Assembly (NCBI GenBank): GCA_030268105.1
Contig: BSDZ01000114.1
Span: forward strand, 372,001 to 436,000
DNA from: Volvox africanus
Lineage: Eukaryota; Chlorophyta; Chlorophyceae; Chlamydomonadales; Volvocaceae
DNA length: 64,000 bases
Reading direction: 5' to 3'
In this document: piece after piece, positions 23,422 to 34,689 of the stretch
How positions within the stretch are numbered: position 1 is the first letter of the stretch
Layout: each line of letters begins with the position of its first letter
Translations under genes and position numbers: made by a program
Notes under the pieces: model-generated
The model's input: only the letters and a program-made list of their open reading frames with translations
Database searches by the model: none
Told to the model about the DNA's origin: nothing

Positions 23422-24074
23422 GCCCCGACCCTCCCCCGACCCTCCCCCAACACACCCCCGACCCTCCCCCGACCCTCCCCCAACACACCCCCGACCCTCC
23501 CCCGACCCTCCCCCGACCCTCCCCCGGCCCTCCCCCGACCCTCCCCCGACCCTCCCCCGACCCTCCCCCAACACACCCCCGACCCTCCCCCAACCCTCCC
23601 CCGACCCTCCCCCGACCCTCCCCCGACCCTCCCCCGACCCTCCCCCGACCCTCCCCCAACACACCCCCGACCCTCCCCCGACCCTCCCCCGACCCTCCCC
23701 CAACACACCCCCGACCCTCCCCCGACCCTCCCCCGGCCCTCCCCCGACCCTCCCCCGACCCTCCCCCGACCCTCCCCCAACACACCCCCGACCCTCCCCC
23801 AACCCTCCCCCGACCCTCCCCCGACCCTCCCCCGACCCTCCCCCGACCCTCCCCCGACCCTCCCCCAACACACCCCCGACCCTCCCCCGACCCTCCCCCG
23901 ACCCTCCCCCAACACACCCCCGACCCTCCCCCGACCCTCCCCCGACCCTCCCCCGACCCTCCCCCAACACACCCCCGACCCTCCCCCGACCCTCCCCCGA
24001 CCCTCCCCCGACCCTCCCCCGACACACCCCCGACCCTCCCCCGACCCTCCCCCGACCCTCCCCCGACACACCCC
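23422..24074. repeat. 11-bp minisatellite CCCTCCCCCGA with higher-order structure
   Basis: Roughly 59 tandem 11-base units, mostly CCCTCCCCCGA with interspersed CACACCCCCGA variants. Two marker variants (ggccctccccc at 23526 and 23735; aaccctccccc at 23592 and 23801) recur exactly 209 bases apart, which is 19 units, so a block of 19 units has been duplicated. All three minus-strand frames are open across it because 11 is not a multiple of three and no unit makes a stop; these are not genes. Confidence 0.95.
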
Positions 24075-24463
24075 AGAAAGGATCTAATTCGGGAGATGGA
24101 GCGTATTGCCGGGACCGTGACAGCGGTGCGTTGTAAACGAGCGGAAAATGATTTGTGTCTGTATTTTTCAGCAGTATATGTGGATACCAAGCAGGGGCAA
24201 GGGCGGCACCAGGGCGGTAGTTTGGTAGGAGTGGCTCGTGGAAGAAGAAATAGAGATGCGAGACCCCAGACTCCCCCCTTGCTTCCCGCGATCGTTCTTC
24301 GACCCTTCCAGTCTCCCCTCATCTGTGTTTTTCCGTACTACCTCTGACCTCGTATCTGTGCCATGTGACCGCCCCCGCGGTGTTATAATTCATCACAACA
24401 GCGGCCCTCCCCCCTCTCATCATCCTGCCTGGTATGTGGGCCTTTCAACGCCCCCCCCCCGGT

Positions 24464-24600
24464 GTTTTGTTCCCATCCCGGCACGCCCATGTCGTACTCC
24501 TCGCTCCCTAACAGTAAGCCCTTCATCCAGATCCACTGTACGGCTCAGATTCCCTCACTTCACGTCTTCGCTACGATTGGTTCCGACAAAACTCAGCGGC
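24464..24600 (+). repeat. Dispersed repeat, copy 2 (inverted partner of 14549-14690)
   Basis: Near-identical, inverted copy of the sequence in the F-box intron at 14549-14690. Here it is intergenic, within a repeat-rich interval. No coding potential seen. Confidence 0.75.
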
Positions 24601-24981
24601 ACAGTTGTTTGATGTCCTCGGCTGCATAACCTCCTCGGCCTTGTTATCACTGCCTTAGACTACCGCTGTTTGCCCGCCTCTCTTCATTCCTTAAGTTTGC
24701 TCTTCTCGTTCCTCTCGCATGTGCACGTTCTTGCCGTCGCCGTTGCTACCGCCGCCACTACACACCCGCCTTCCTCAGGTGAGGGGGTCCGCGCGGATCC
24801 TTGTTTGGTTTGGTTGGTACGAGAGCGGACTTCGGGCTGGCCGGGTTGGGTTGGTGGGTGGGCCGGGTGGGATAAGAGGGGTTGGGAGGTACACGCGCAT
24901 GGCAGCTATCAGTGTTTTCATTTCCCACTTCTTAGCGAACCCAACCGTGTTCACGCGGTACTTGTTTGCTTCGCCTCTGCT

Positions 24982-25053
<72 letters not shown>
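24982..25053. repeat. AGC trinucleotide array, 24 units
   Basis: A pure AGC run of 72 bases. Plus-strand frames give poly-Ser, poly-Ala or poly-Gln; none is tied to a supported gene. Adjacent text at 25054-25195 is open (RPIMHTSLWLIFAALAAKEL) but shows no domain. Confidence 0.95.
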
Positions 25054-25057
<4 letters not shown>

Positions 25058-25742
25058 CCAATAATGCACACTTCATTGTGGCTGATATTCGCAGCCTTGG
25101 CGGCTAAAGAGTTGTTCAAACGTTTTCACCTTTACCCTGGGACGGAGCTCGTCCTCCACATTGCGGCTAGTCATGCTTTACAGCGACGTCTCTAATGGTG
25201 CAGTATCTGGCCTCGTGTTTTCTCCCCCCCCCCCTTCCTCCCCGCGCTCTCAATCCGCCAACAGGCCGCGAAAGACGACCGCAAACGTACGGCAGTTGTG
25301 GAGTTCCGCCGCACGAGGTCGGGAATGCCGGGAAGGGCGCGTCGGTTAAGGTCTAGCGGCCCACCCAGCATCATCATCACGACGACCTGGGTCAGACCGC
25401 GTGTGTGTTTTGATTGCCCCTTTGTCTCCTCGCCCGCACTGTGCCTGCTCATGCCCACCCACTCGTATAGTTTCCTACACACCACCCAAACCCACCTTCC
25501 CGCCCCGCCACCCCACATACGCACCTACCTACCAACCCGCGCTCGGCCCTCAGTGATGCTGACTATGCGTATCGTAAGGCCCACGGGGTTCGGATGGACG
25601 GGCGGCGGTGGGAGGTCCGTTGGGCGACTCGGGAGGATGTCAGGTGGGTTTTGACGCGAGGAGGTTGGGGGCGGGAGGGCGTGCTAGGGTTTGAAGGGGG
25701 GAGGTTGAGGGGATGATCATAATAAATAATAAGAAAAATAAT

Positions 25743-25957
25743 GATAATGATAATGATAATGATAATGATAGTGATAGTGATAGTGATAGTGATAGTGATA
25801 GTGATAGTGATAGTGATAGTGATAGTGATAGTGATAGTGATAGTGATAGTGATAGTGATAGTGATAGTGATAGTGATAGTGATAGTGATAATGATAGTGA
25901 TAGTGATAGTGATGATGATGATGATGATGATAGTGATAGTGATAGTGATAGTGATAG
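25743..25957. repeat. GATAGT/GATAAT hexanucleotide array
   Basis: Four GATAAT units, then about 30 GATAGT units, interrupted near 25911-25930 by a GAT trinucleotide run. All frames are open on both strands, giving long Asp-Ser, Ile-Val and Leu-Ser ORFs that are artefacts. Confidence 0.95.
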
Positions 25958-25959
25958 GT

Positions 25960-26520
25960 ACAACAGTATGACCTACCAACTTTTGATTTACACGGAGTAT
26001 TTATTTCGTGTAAGTGAGAGTTAGACGTGGTTTGTAAGAAGTAAATGAAAAATTACTAGAACATTTAATCTATATCCAAGCTATTCCATATTTTGATCAC
26101 TTGGATTACTTCTCTCCAAACGGCATTTAAGACTGATTCTAACAGGCAATAATCAGCGGGTAGGCCAATGACTTCATCATTACTCAAGCAAATAACCCAG
26201 ATAAAAATTAAGCATTGTTACGTCAGATACCCAGGAAATGTCATAAGCACAAGATAAACTGGAAGTTATAGGGTAAGGTAAAAAGGTGATAATAATTCAT
26301 CAGGCGCTACACCTGTATATTCGTCAGATACTACACATGTAGGAGTATAGTTACTTCATATCTTTATACTTTCTGAATGCATGAGCAAAAGATGAAAGTA
26401 AGTATCCTTCATATAATCATATAAGATACGTGAGTTGATATAAACCTAAGGGAAGTTAGAATAGGCAGTTTGCAACGTTATTTATTAATTCACACCTTCA
26501 TTCACTTTAATAAAAAACTG
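25960..26520. other. AT-rich interval without genes
   Basis: Directly after the hexanucleotide array, base composition falls to clearly AT-rich for about 550 bases, unlike the rest of the window, with no long ORF. Could be a decayed element or imported DNA. Confidence 0.5.
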
Positions 26521-27018
26521 TAGATTCCAGGCGATGTATCAAATGTAGAGCATTAGACCCACGAGGAAGCAGGACAACCATCCTGACACAGTCATGTTTG
26601 CGAATGATTTTCCGAATCCTACAGCAACACCATATGCGGTATATAGAAAAGGCATGGGCTTGGGGGGGGGGGTGAAAACGTAATTCCGGAATGCATCCGG
26701 AAAAAAAGTTGCTGTTAATTCCATGAAACATATTGAGAGTCTCGAGGATTTTGCCGTACACAAAACACCTCGCTGGCGTGGCGAGGTGGCGGACCTTTGA
26801 CGCTCCCCGACTCGCTTGCCATGCCCCCCTCCCTCCTGGTCCCCCTGCCCCTTTCCTAAAAAGGGATTTTGGCTGGAAATGGACAGAGGGCGGGTATGAC
26901 ACTGACGAGGACGAGCGAGAAACTATTCAGTACAACAACAATACTACCTCGCCAATCACCCGGGAGAGGAGCAGGTGGGGCGAACGTGTGTGTATGCGTG
27001 TCTATGTGTGTGTGTGCG

Positions 27019-27520
27019 TGTTTACGTGGCCGTGTGTCTCTTTATGTGTTACATAACTAGGCGGGTCTGGCTCTGGTGAGTCCAAAGGCAACATCACCCG
27101 CGCACCCCACACACACACACTATCGGCAAGAACGCGCCGAGTCGCTGGCGCTGGCGCTGCCATGCGCGTGTTCCAACCCGCCTAGCCCTCTCCCTCCTGC
27201 CAGGACTCGTTCTATTCGACTTTCCCCTCCCGCCCGCTCGGGAGGAAAACTCGCATGACAGCAGCACGGCCAGGTGGTCAGGCTAAACCTCTTCGCCGTC
27301 ACCAACAAGGCCGCTGTACATTTCTTACATCATTGCGGTTCCTATCGCTTTTCTTCCTCGCTGCGTCTATTCGCGGCCTTGGCGGCTACCTAGTTAGTTT
27401 ACTTCCCTGCTCCTTTCCACTTTTCCTGCTTTGGACGTCGTCAGCCATCATCCCCACCTTCGCGTTCAGTCATCATCGGTCCGTCAGTACCAGCACCAGC
27501 TGGCTCGTTTTATTCCACTT
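27019..27520. repeat. Dispersed repeat B (direct) and A (inverted), intergenic copy
   Basis: Block B at about 27019-27106 matches 16311-16397 almost perfectly in the same orientation. Block A at about 27314-27520 is the inverse complement of 16109-16300. They are separated by about 200 bases of unrelated text here, whereas at 16.1-16.4 kb they abut. The plus-strand stretch 27700-27834 just beyond has a short open frame (LSFLNYVSLCEEGRHEEVDE) without a known domain. Confidence 0.7.
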
Positions 27521-27834
27521 CCCTCCCGCCCTCCCTGCCGCTCCCTCCCCCCTCCCGCCCTCCCTGCCGCTTCCAGGAGCCCCCGGGGTACACAGCCCAC
27601 CCACCGAGGCCGCCTCTCCCCCAGCCCCGAGCGCAGCGGGTCGCCACAGTGAGGTGGGCGGAAGGCCGAGCCGCACCAGCTGGGGCAAACAAACCAAGTC
27701 AGGACGTGGGGGTCGAGGTCGCGACCAAAGGTCTGTCGTTTCTGAACTACGTGTCCCTTTGTGAAGAGGGGCGCCATGAGGAGGTTGACGAGGTGCTGGT
27801 GCACATAACGCGTGAACAGCGTTACTTGTCATGA

Positions 27835-29471
27835 CGGTTGGCTACACGAGCCTCGAGGGTTCGCGTCGTAAATATCGCTGTCGCTGTGATATATCGCGGT
27901 GAGGGTTGAGGACCCAGTACACAGGATGTAGTCGGAGCAGACGTCAACCCGCTATCAGGAATTGAAAGCTGTAGAGCCGCTGTAGAGTCGTCGCAAGTAC
28001 GGCAAGTACGGCAAGTATTGATGCCTTTTTAAAAACGGGAGGGAAAAGAAACGAGAGGAGGCTAGGGTTGAGGTTGGGGGGGGGAGTTGCATGGCTCCTC
28101 TCTATACAGATTGAGGGGAGGTGATGGAGCCGATGGGGCCGAAGTGAAGGTGGCGTGGAATAGTAGACCTGAAGTCTTAGCATGTTTTGTTTCAAGTACG
28201 GCAGTTTTATCTACGGTGGTTATTGTTAGACGGAAAAAAGGTTTTAATAAACGCCACGCCATCTGATGGATGGCTGTGTTGTTGGGAATGGTTATTTGTT
28301 CGTGGATGTCGAGTGGTAAAAGTAATAGTGGTAATACCTCTCTAATAGAGACAGAATGGCAGACTTGTATCAGACTATGTTGTACTTAGTACCGCCCCAC
28401 CGGCCGTATCACTTGTACGGCCCCAGACGACGCCTCATTTCAAGTAAGTCGTCCTGATCGGATTACCGGGCACAACCCTGAACCAGAAAACAAAACAAAA
28501 CAGCTTCTCGTGCTGCATGGACTGTTGATGGCCTTTACTGTGACATTTCCAATTTGGAATTAATTCCCTTTATGCTGTCTTGCAAAATGTCGCCCATGTG
28601 TATAGTTGTCGTACACAACCTGTGACCACCTTCCAGCTAAGGAATAGCACAGTGAGTCTCCTCCTCCTGCCTGCTGGGCTGAGGGTTAGCTGCCTCCTTA
28701 TACGATGATATACCTTAGCTGATATTCGTTTCAGGCTCGGCACCACGGCTTCGTGGTGCGCTGAGAGGTTCTGGCTGCACTTAAAAGGTTTGTCCGGCAA
28801 CACTCGTGTAGCTAGGGTGTTGAATGTGGTGGACGTCAGAAACAAGATGTCCGATAGTTGCCGTTCCTTACTCCGTTACAGCTTGTTGGATTCAGAGACG
28901 GCTGTTTCCATGTGTGCGTGCGCGCATTGGGGGCCGCCCCAGAGCGGCGGGGAGAGGGAAGTTTGAGTCGAGTCTGACACCGAACATATTCAGCGCATGC
29001 CGCTAAACACAAGGTGCTCCGAAGACCTATTATCCGGAACCCACCTTCTAATCGTCTCTACCTAATGGATACCAAATTGCGAAAGTTGCCACCCGCGACT
29101 TGATGAGCAAACTTCCACCGGCTTCTGAAGGAACTCATTTCGCCCCTGGGATTCAGAGCCGCTGTGGGTACTGCACCTGCAAGCTTTATCGGGTGTACCG
29201 TGCCTGTGTTCCGTACGGGTTGGTGTGCAGCCGGGCAGCCACAGCCCCAACAACAATGAAAGTGCTGCCAGGTCCGACAGAAAACTGCTCTCGCCGGTAT
29301 ATATTTGAGAAGCAGAGCCCAGACACCACTCCTACTCTTACTCACCGGCCTGGGATGCCGGGAGCCGTCATCAGCTCTCGTCACGATGAAAGGCGGAACG
29401 TTACGCATATGAAATGCTCTATCTCTACTAATGATTCGCTTTATAATTGAGCGAGTTCGCGAATACAAATA
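27835..29471. other. Intergenic, 3' side of the GST gene
   Basis: No gene supported. A minus-strand ORF at 28570-28845 (91 codons) is weakly coding-like without a domain. A minus-strand TGTAA at 28876-28880 could end the GST transcript. Confidence 0.4.
28876..28880 (-). terminator. Candidate polyadenylation signal of the GST gene
   Basis: TGTAA on the minus strand, about 590 bases past the GST stop at 29472. It is the first such motif seen downstream. Confidence 0.35.
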
Positions 29472-31682
29472 TCACGCCTTGGCCGGAGGAGTTTCTGCCT
29501 TCTTCTCCGCCGCTCGCGCGGCCACGGTGGCGGCGCACGCAGGGCGCTCTGACATCCTGAGGGGGATGGGGATGAGCCAGGAGGGCCAGGGAGGCAGATG
29601 CCGGTGTGCGTGATGCGGAATTGCGCAAGCATGGCTGGTATGTGTATGTTCCGGTAATGCCCATCCAGCGCCCAGTGTTGTCAAGTCAATAGAGGTACGG
29701 AGTGTGCGTGTGAGTGTGGAGGGGGAGAGGGCGAATAAACAAGCCAGCTGGTGCTGGTACTGACGGAACGATGATGACTGAACGCGAAGGAGGGGATGAT
29801 GGCTGACGACGGAGTATAGTGGATAGTAGGGCGTTCTTCGTCCAGTCCACTCCTGCCGTGGAGCTGACAGCGCAGAAGTCTCTCCAGCAGGTTCATTCCA
29901 CAGACCACACACGGGCGCCATCATTACGCACTGCCCGCTCCCCCTTCACCTTCTCATGTAGGCCAGCACGTTGGGATAGGGGCTCAGGTCCACCTGTCGT
30001 AGAATAGGGGGGAGAGGGGTTTCAAGATTTTGTTGGAACAACATCTTGTGGATTATAGACATGAAGTCAGTGGATCACGCGGGCTGGGTCCGAGTGCCAG
30101 GTGCCTACTTGGTTCACACAAAAGACATGCACAGAGGACATCCGCCCCTTCATACACCGCCACTCCACCCCCCAGATCACAGATCAGGGGGCCCAATAAC
30201 GGCTACTGTGATCGCGTTCTTGGCATCTTTCCCGCCAAACTCTGCGCCAAATAGGTACCCTACCCGCCGCCTTGGGCCCATTCCCTCCCTTCCACCAACT
30301 CCAATCCCCACCTGAGGAAGGAACGCTGGAATGTACAGTAAGTAGGCGCCCACGGCCACATCCGACACGCTGAAAGCATCTCCCTCGATGTACTGCTGCT
30401 GAGACAGCAGCTCGTCAAGAGTACGGAAGATCTCGGGCATTGAGCGCTCGCGCCACTGGAGCCCAAGGGGGAGGGGAGAGGGGAGAGCACGCACACGCCG
30501 CGGCCAAATATTGGGTGGAGGCGACCAGATCAGGTAGTTCATCCGCGTAAGGCCCTCCAAGGGGCTACAGATAGATGCGTAGTTCATGCTGCCGCGCTTA
30601 CCTCTGTGCGCTCAGTTCAAGTGGCGGCATCAGCATGTGTTAATGTGACACCAGGGAAGACAGGTACGGATCCCTGGTTGAGGAAATTGCATATAGCGCC
30701 CATGGGCGGGAGAGCTCTTGAGCCAGAGCCCAATAGTCCTGCGCCCACTGGCCACAGCAGGGCACCCGTCCCAAACCGAGTCCTACCTAGCGCAACCCAC
30801 GCGAGGCTCTTTTCCGACAACCACCACCACCGCCAATGCCACCACCACGAAATCGTCCTGGCCGATACTATACTGCACGCTGGCCGTAATGTAATGTTAT
30901 ACACAAGACATACATATAGACCCAGATATAGCATGTAGCCGCAGAGACCAGCGCCTTGCTTTACCTGCTCCACGAACACAGCCTGCGTCATTGTGCTGTT
31001 GGCGAATAGGGTCCATTGGGCCGCACGAGCCCGCTCGAGGGGCGTGTGCAGCTGGCCATACTTGTCCGCCAGGTAAAACAGGATGGCACCGCTTTCAAAC
31101 TGCGCATCGTGTAGACATCGGGAGGCGTAATAAACCAAGAATAGTCATGTAGGGCCCCAAGATACAGGGGTGAGGATCTGTGCCCTCGCTCTCTCGCTCT
31201 CTCGCTCGCTCCGCCCCAACCTTGAGATGGAAAAGGATTCCCTCAAGAGGACCTCCCCCAATGAAAGGGCCGTCTCTAAAGGGACGAAATATCGTTACGA
31301 TGCGTTTAAAACATGCCTGGAGACTCAACCTACCAACTTCATATTGCCGTCCTCGAACGCCGGAAGCTTGCCGAATGGGTTCACCTGCCAGCACGCTAGA
31401 AATGTTCAACTTATCCTAATCCCTGAAATAAAATACATTGTTCAATTTTACCTTCTTAAACCAATCCGATTTGTGCTCGCGCTTCTCGCGCATGTCAAGA
31501 TTAACAATCTCGACATCGCCCGCGACGCCGAGCTCCTGCAAGTACCACTCCACAATCCTGCCGCGGCTAGCAGGATTGCTGTAAAGCTTTGTGGCTGCAT
31601 ATGTGCGGACGCAGGGCTGACGACTGATGGCAGGACGGCATCGCCCAGCCTGGAAAGGCCGAAGGTTGCGGATGGCCGACAT
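29472..31682 (-). CDS. Glutathione S-transferase
   Basis: Six exons join exactly in phase: 31682-31452, 31384-31334, 31099-30965, 30455-30312, 29993-29950, 29556-29472; 229 residues. A thioredoxin-like N-domain begins near residue 31 (KLYSNPASRGRIVEWYLQEL). NPFGKLPAFED (about 79-89) carries the cis-proline loop, and ESGAILFYLADKYG (about 96-109) the glutathione-binding E-S pair. The all-helical C-domain contains DAFSVSDVAVGAYLL, with the S-x-x-D capping box typical of the fold. It conjugates glutathione to electrophiles or reduces peroxides; the class is uncertain, with Ser in the NPASRGR loop a candidate catalytic residue. The first 30 residues are rich in Arg/Ala/Pro and lack acids, like an organelle transit peptide. 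The last intron holds a partial copy of dispersed repeat A. The short lysine/alanine C-tail ends PPAKA. Confidence 0.9.
29735..29815 (+). repeat. Dispersed repeat A, partial copy in GST intron
   Basis: Matches the first about 80 bases of repeat block A at 16109 in the same orientation (agccagctggtgctggtact and on), with a few substitutions. It sits within the GST intron between exons 29993-29950 and 29556-29472. Confidence 0.75.
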
Positions 31683-31903
31683 GCTTATCGGTATGCAGAG
31701 AAACTTGACTCTAGATATGGGAAGTATCCGGGTAATAGCCCCAGCGCCTCGACATCAGTGCGCCCGGCGGTTATCTGTTGATAACCTTTTCTGATCTGAG
31801 GCTGCTGATGATTCCTCCACGCATTAATTGTGCACTTTTCATGCTCAGATACTATCAAACAACGATCTTAAATCTTCGTACCGATAAAGACCGTATCTTA
31901 GCT

Positions 31904-32567
31904 TTACATAAGTAGGCGAGCCGGTCGTATAACTTTCTCCAGAAACAGGGTTCCGGAAACGTACTGATAAATAGCCACGATCTTCTGAGACCACCGAGCC
32001 GTGCAGCCCCCGGTCCCACGGCTCACCAAGCCCTGCCGCGCACCCACATATACACATCGCTGGTGGGAGGCTCAGGCACGCCCTCCCATACCTGCTTGTG
32101 TGGTTTTGGAGTGGGAGGGGAGAAAATAGGGCAGGGGAGGGCGCGCGACGAGGTGTTACCTGGTCACGCGCCGCACGTAACCGCTTCAAGCTCCGAATGC
32201 TCCGAATCCAAACTTTCCCCTTGTAGCGGCTAACGTAAACCACCCGCCATCTCGCCCACATTCCGTATATCCATGGCTGCCTGGATCCACATGTCACCCG
32301 GCTCGTCGGCCGGCCAAATCCGGAACCCAATGCCGGCTTCAAAATCTCAAAACCCCAAAACTCAAAAACTATAAAATTTGAGGAGTTCTTGCTGATCAGG
32401 ATGCCGCCGAATTTTCACGTGTAAACGCACATCTTTACTCACTGCGTCAATTCAAGCAGGTCCACATCATCCAGCTTCAGAGCGCAGGCAGCTTCAATCC
32501 GGGACTCCCGTATAATGTTGTCGTACGCAATTGTCGAATGGAAAGCAAGCCGGAGAAAACAAGGTAG
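31904..32567 (-). CDS. Unknown gene fragment upstream of GST
   Basis: Three exons can be chained: 32567-32443 (after tttcag; LPCFLRLAFHSTIAYDNIIR, then ACALKLDDVDLLEL; ends ca|gtgagt), 32280-32160 (QPWIYGMWARWRVVYVSRYK, ends CAG|gtaaca), then 32059-31904 to a TAA. The first two fit well in phase and look coding. The third is uncertain because a different frame over the same bases (GYLSVRFRNPVSGESYTTGS, ending in TGA at 31845) looks more protein-like but needs another acceptor. The 5' end is not found; 32606-32854 may hold it. No domain recognised. Lies just upstream of GST on the same strand. Confidence 0.4.
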
Positions 32568-33723
32568 CTGAAACGATAAAGTCGATTTATCTTAACCGAA
32601 GAGAATTAAAAAAATCTTGAAAGTGACACTGTGCTGCCAAAATGCAGAACTGCAGATGTCCCGTACATGATCCGTTTGGTTACCTCGTTGCTTATCCTGC
32701 GACAACGCTGACCTATGTTTAAAACATTTGCTATATTCATTCGTCTGCATAAAATCTGCATAAAATATTCCTTCGTTTGCAAAAAAGTTAACGATTTTAC
32801 GTTCAGAATAGAAGCCTGCTGCGAGGTCTCGTCAAACAGGTAACATAATATCATACCGTCTCATTACAAGCAGCGATAACTCGTCTTTCCATCTGAAACC
32901 TATTTGATGGCGGTTTCTGTTGTACAAACCATTCCATCATATTTACCATCTTTCCAGACTGCTGCGCAACGATCGACCTGGCCTGTCTGCGTTTTCATCA
33001 GGTGCGTCGGATCCGACATATACATATGCATCATGTCAATACGAATACTTTTATACGGATTTTATACTTTTATACGAATACCGTCATGTAATCTCATCTC
33101 ACCGTTCTTTTGGTCCAAGCTTGTATCATAAGGACTTCAAAAATTTTTACAGATGAGCACATAACTTCCACATGAGCATCATGTTATGGGAACCAAGCTG
33201 ACGCTAGGAGTTGGCATGTATCGAGAAGGGAACGGTACCGCTCGATTATGAAAGTTACTCAAATAGCAATATTTTAGTTCTGCATCGTAATATATGTAAA
33301 ATCCATACTTGCGTTCCGCGTTCTGGGTTCCCTGTTTTTGTTTGTCGAACACCGCTCGCCGTGGTTTCCACTCTAATTCTTTCAATTTGTACCATGCTCG
33401 TCTATTCTCTTATTACTTTTTCTGCCGCGTTCCATTTTCATTCGCAATGCAGGTTCCCGGAGCAGCACGATTTCTTACGGACAGAACCGCCCATCCAACT
33501 TTCCGCCACGGGAATTGTAGTTTCATTGAACGAGGAAACGTACGGCAGAAGCACAGTCATCGGCGATACCTCCACCATGCACCGCAGGTCCTATGAAAAG
33601 ACAGACTGCATGTATAATTACATGTGTGTATCATACGTTGCGCAACCTCTTCCTAGAATCGTCCAAACAACCATTCAAGTACCAGTCTGTGCGCCCGTGC
33701 GTGCCCGTCCAGGGTTTCACTCT
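32568..33723. other. AT-leaning interval, no supported gene
   Basis: A 191-codon plus-strand ORF (33211-33786) and a minus-strand ORF (32606-32854) are present, but their composition is not like the exons of neighbouring genes and no domain is visible. The plus ORF runs into the 140-bp direct repeat. Confidence 0.4.
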
Positions 33724-33863
33724 GTGTCTGTGTGTGCGTCAGGATGCGGGTTAGGCAGGTTTATGTGCCATGTGATGATCAATTGAAGGGCAACCTAAAA
33801 GACCCAGGAGATAAGTCCCGAATGTCAGGTTGGGCATGGCGGGAATAAGGACGGGGACGGGGA
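33724..33863. repeat. 140-bp direct repeat, left copy
   Basis: Identical to 36807-36946 over 140 bases except one a/c difference (at 33844 versus 36927), without indels; the offset is a constant 3083 bases. The copy runs into a longer GGGACG hexanucleotide array (to about 33888). Confidence 0.95.
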
Positions 33864-34295
33864 CGGGGACGGGGACGGGGACGGGGAAACCACGCACGCG
33901 CCACACGACCATGTAAAACAGCACCCCTCAAAAAAACGATGTATTTACTGACAAGTCTACTGCAGCTGGGCCCTGGTGTATGGCTGACGAACAATGGCGG
34001 GCTGGAATATCCGCCCACCAATCCAAGTCTATTTCACAGAGAACCCCAAGAGAGGCAAATGAGACCTGACCAATGCACCAGCTGCATGGTAAAGATCATC
34101 ATAAAAATTGCAAAGGAAGATAGGGGCCGGGGTACGACCCAGCTTAACACTCTGCGTGAAACCACAAGACTTGGCCAACTCACACCTCTGAACAAGCCCA
34201 GCGATTCTTCGTAGCAGTGGCTTGAAGCCCAACTGCCATCCAATGCAACTTGTGGCTGGGACTTCAAACAAGCCAGAGGTAGTATAATAATAATA

Positions 34296-34572
34296 TTGAT
34301 GATAATAATGATGATAATAACAATAGTAGTAATAGTAATAACAATAGTAATAGTAATAGTTGTAGTAATCGTAGTTGTAGTAAGAGTAAGAGTAAGGGTA
34401 CGAGTACGAGCACGAGTACGAGTAGGAGTAGGAGTACTAAGAGTAAGGGTAAGGGTAAGGGTAAGAGTACGAGTAAAACTAAGAGTAAGAGTAAGAGTAA
34501 GAGTAAGAGTAAGAGTAAGAGTAAGAGTAAGAGTAAGAGTAAGAGTAAGAGTAAGAGTAAGAGTAAGAGTAC
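34296..34572. repeat. Variable hexanucleotide/trinucleotide array (GAGTAA, AGTAAT)
   Basis: Starts as ATA/ATG and AGTAAT-type units and passes through GAGTAC and GGGTAA variants to about 15 clean GAGTAA units. On the minus strand this is a TTACTC array lying just 3' of the LINE fragment. All frames are open; long Leu or Arg-Val ORFs here are artefacts. Confidence 0.9.
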
Positions 34573-34689
34573 GTCGGCCGTAGCCTGGCGTGTGTTAAGG
34601 GGTAAGGAACTGAGTGGAACATAGCCTCCCCTGAATGCCCTCACCTTCCACCGGAGGGGGCTCTTGTTTCGACCCTCTTTTTATTAATT

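Noticed and set aside
23153..24322. Minus-strand 389-codon Gly/Arg/Val-rich ORF
   Set aside because: It is a read-through of the 11-bp minisatellite, which is open in every minus frame; no splice or start context supports a gene.
24096..24347. Second RRM exon following 23059-23155
   Set aside because: The only attractive acceptor needs intron phase 1, whereas the preceding exon ends in phase 2, and no RNP1 motif is present.
24670..25195. Poly-Ser, poly-Ala or poly-Gln protein
   Set aside because: The 24-unit AGC run is open in three frames and no flanking exon shows a domain; kept only as a repeat.
25563..26024. Long Ile-Thr, Leu-Ser and Asp-Ser ORFs
   Set aside because: Translations of the GATAGT hexamer array in all frames.
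33211..33786. 191-codon plus-strand ORF as a gene
   Set aside because: No domain, AT-leaning composition, and its 3' part is the 140-bp direct repeat that also exists elsewhere.
34264..34644. Poly-Leu and Arg-Val ORFs resembling membrane or RNA-binding proteins
   Set aside because: Translations of the GAGTAA array.
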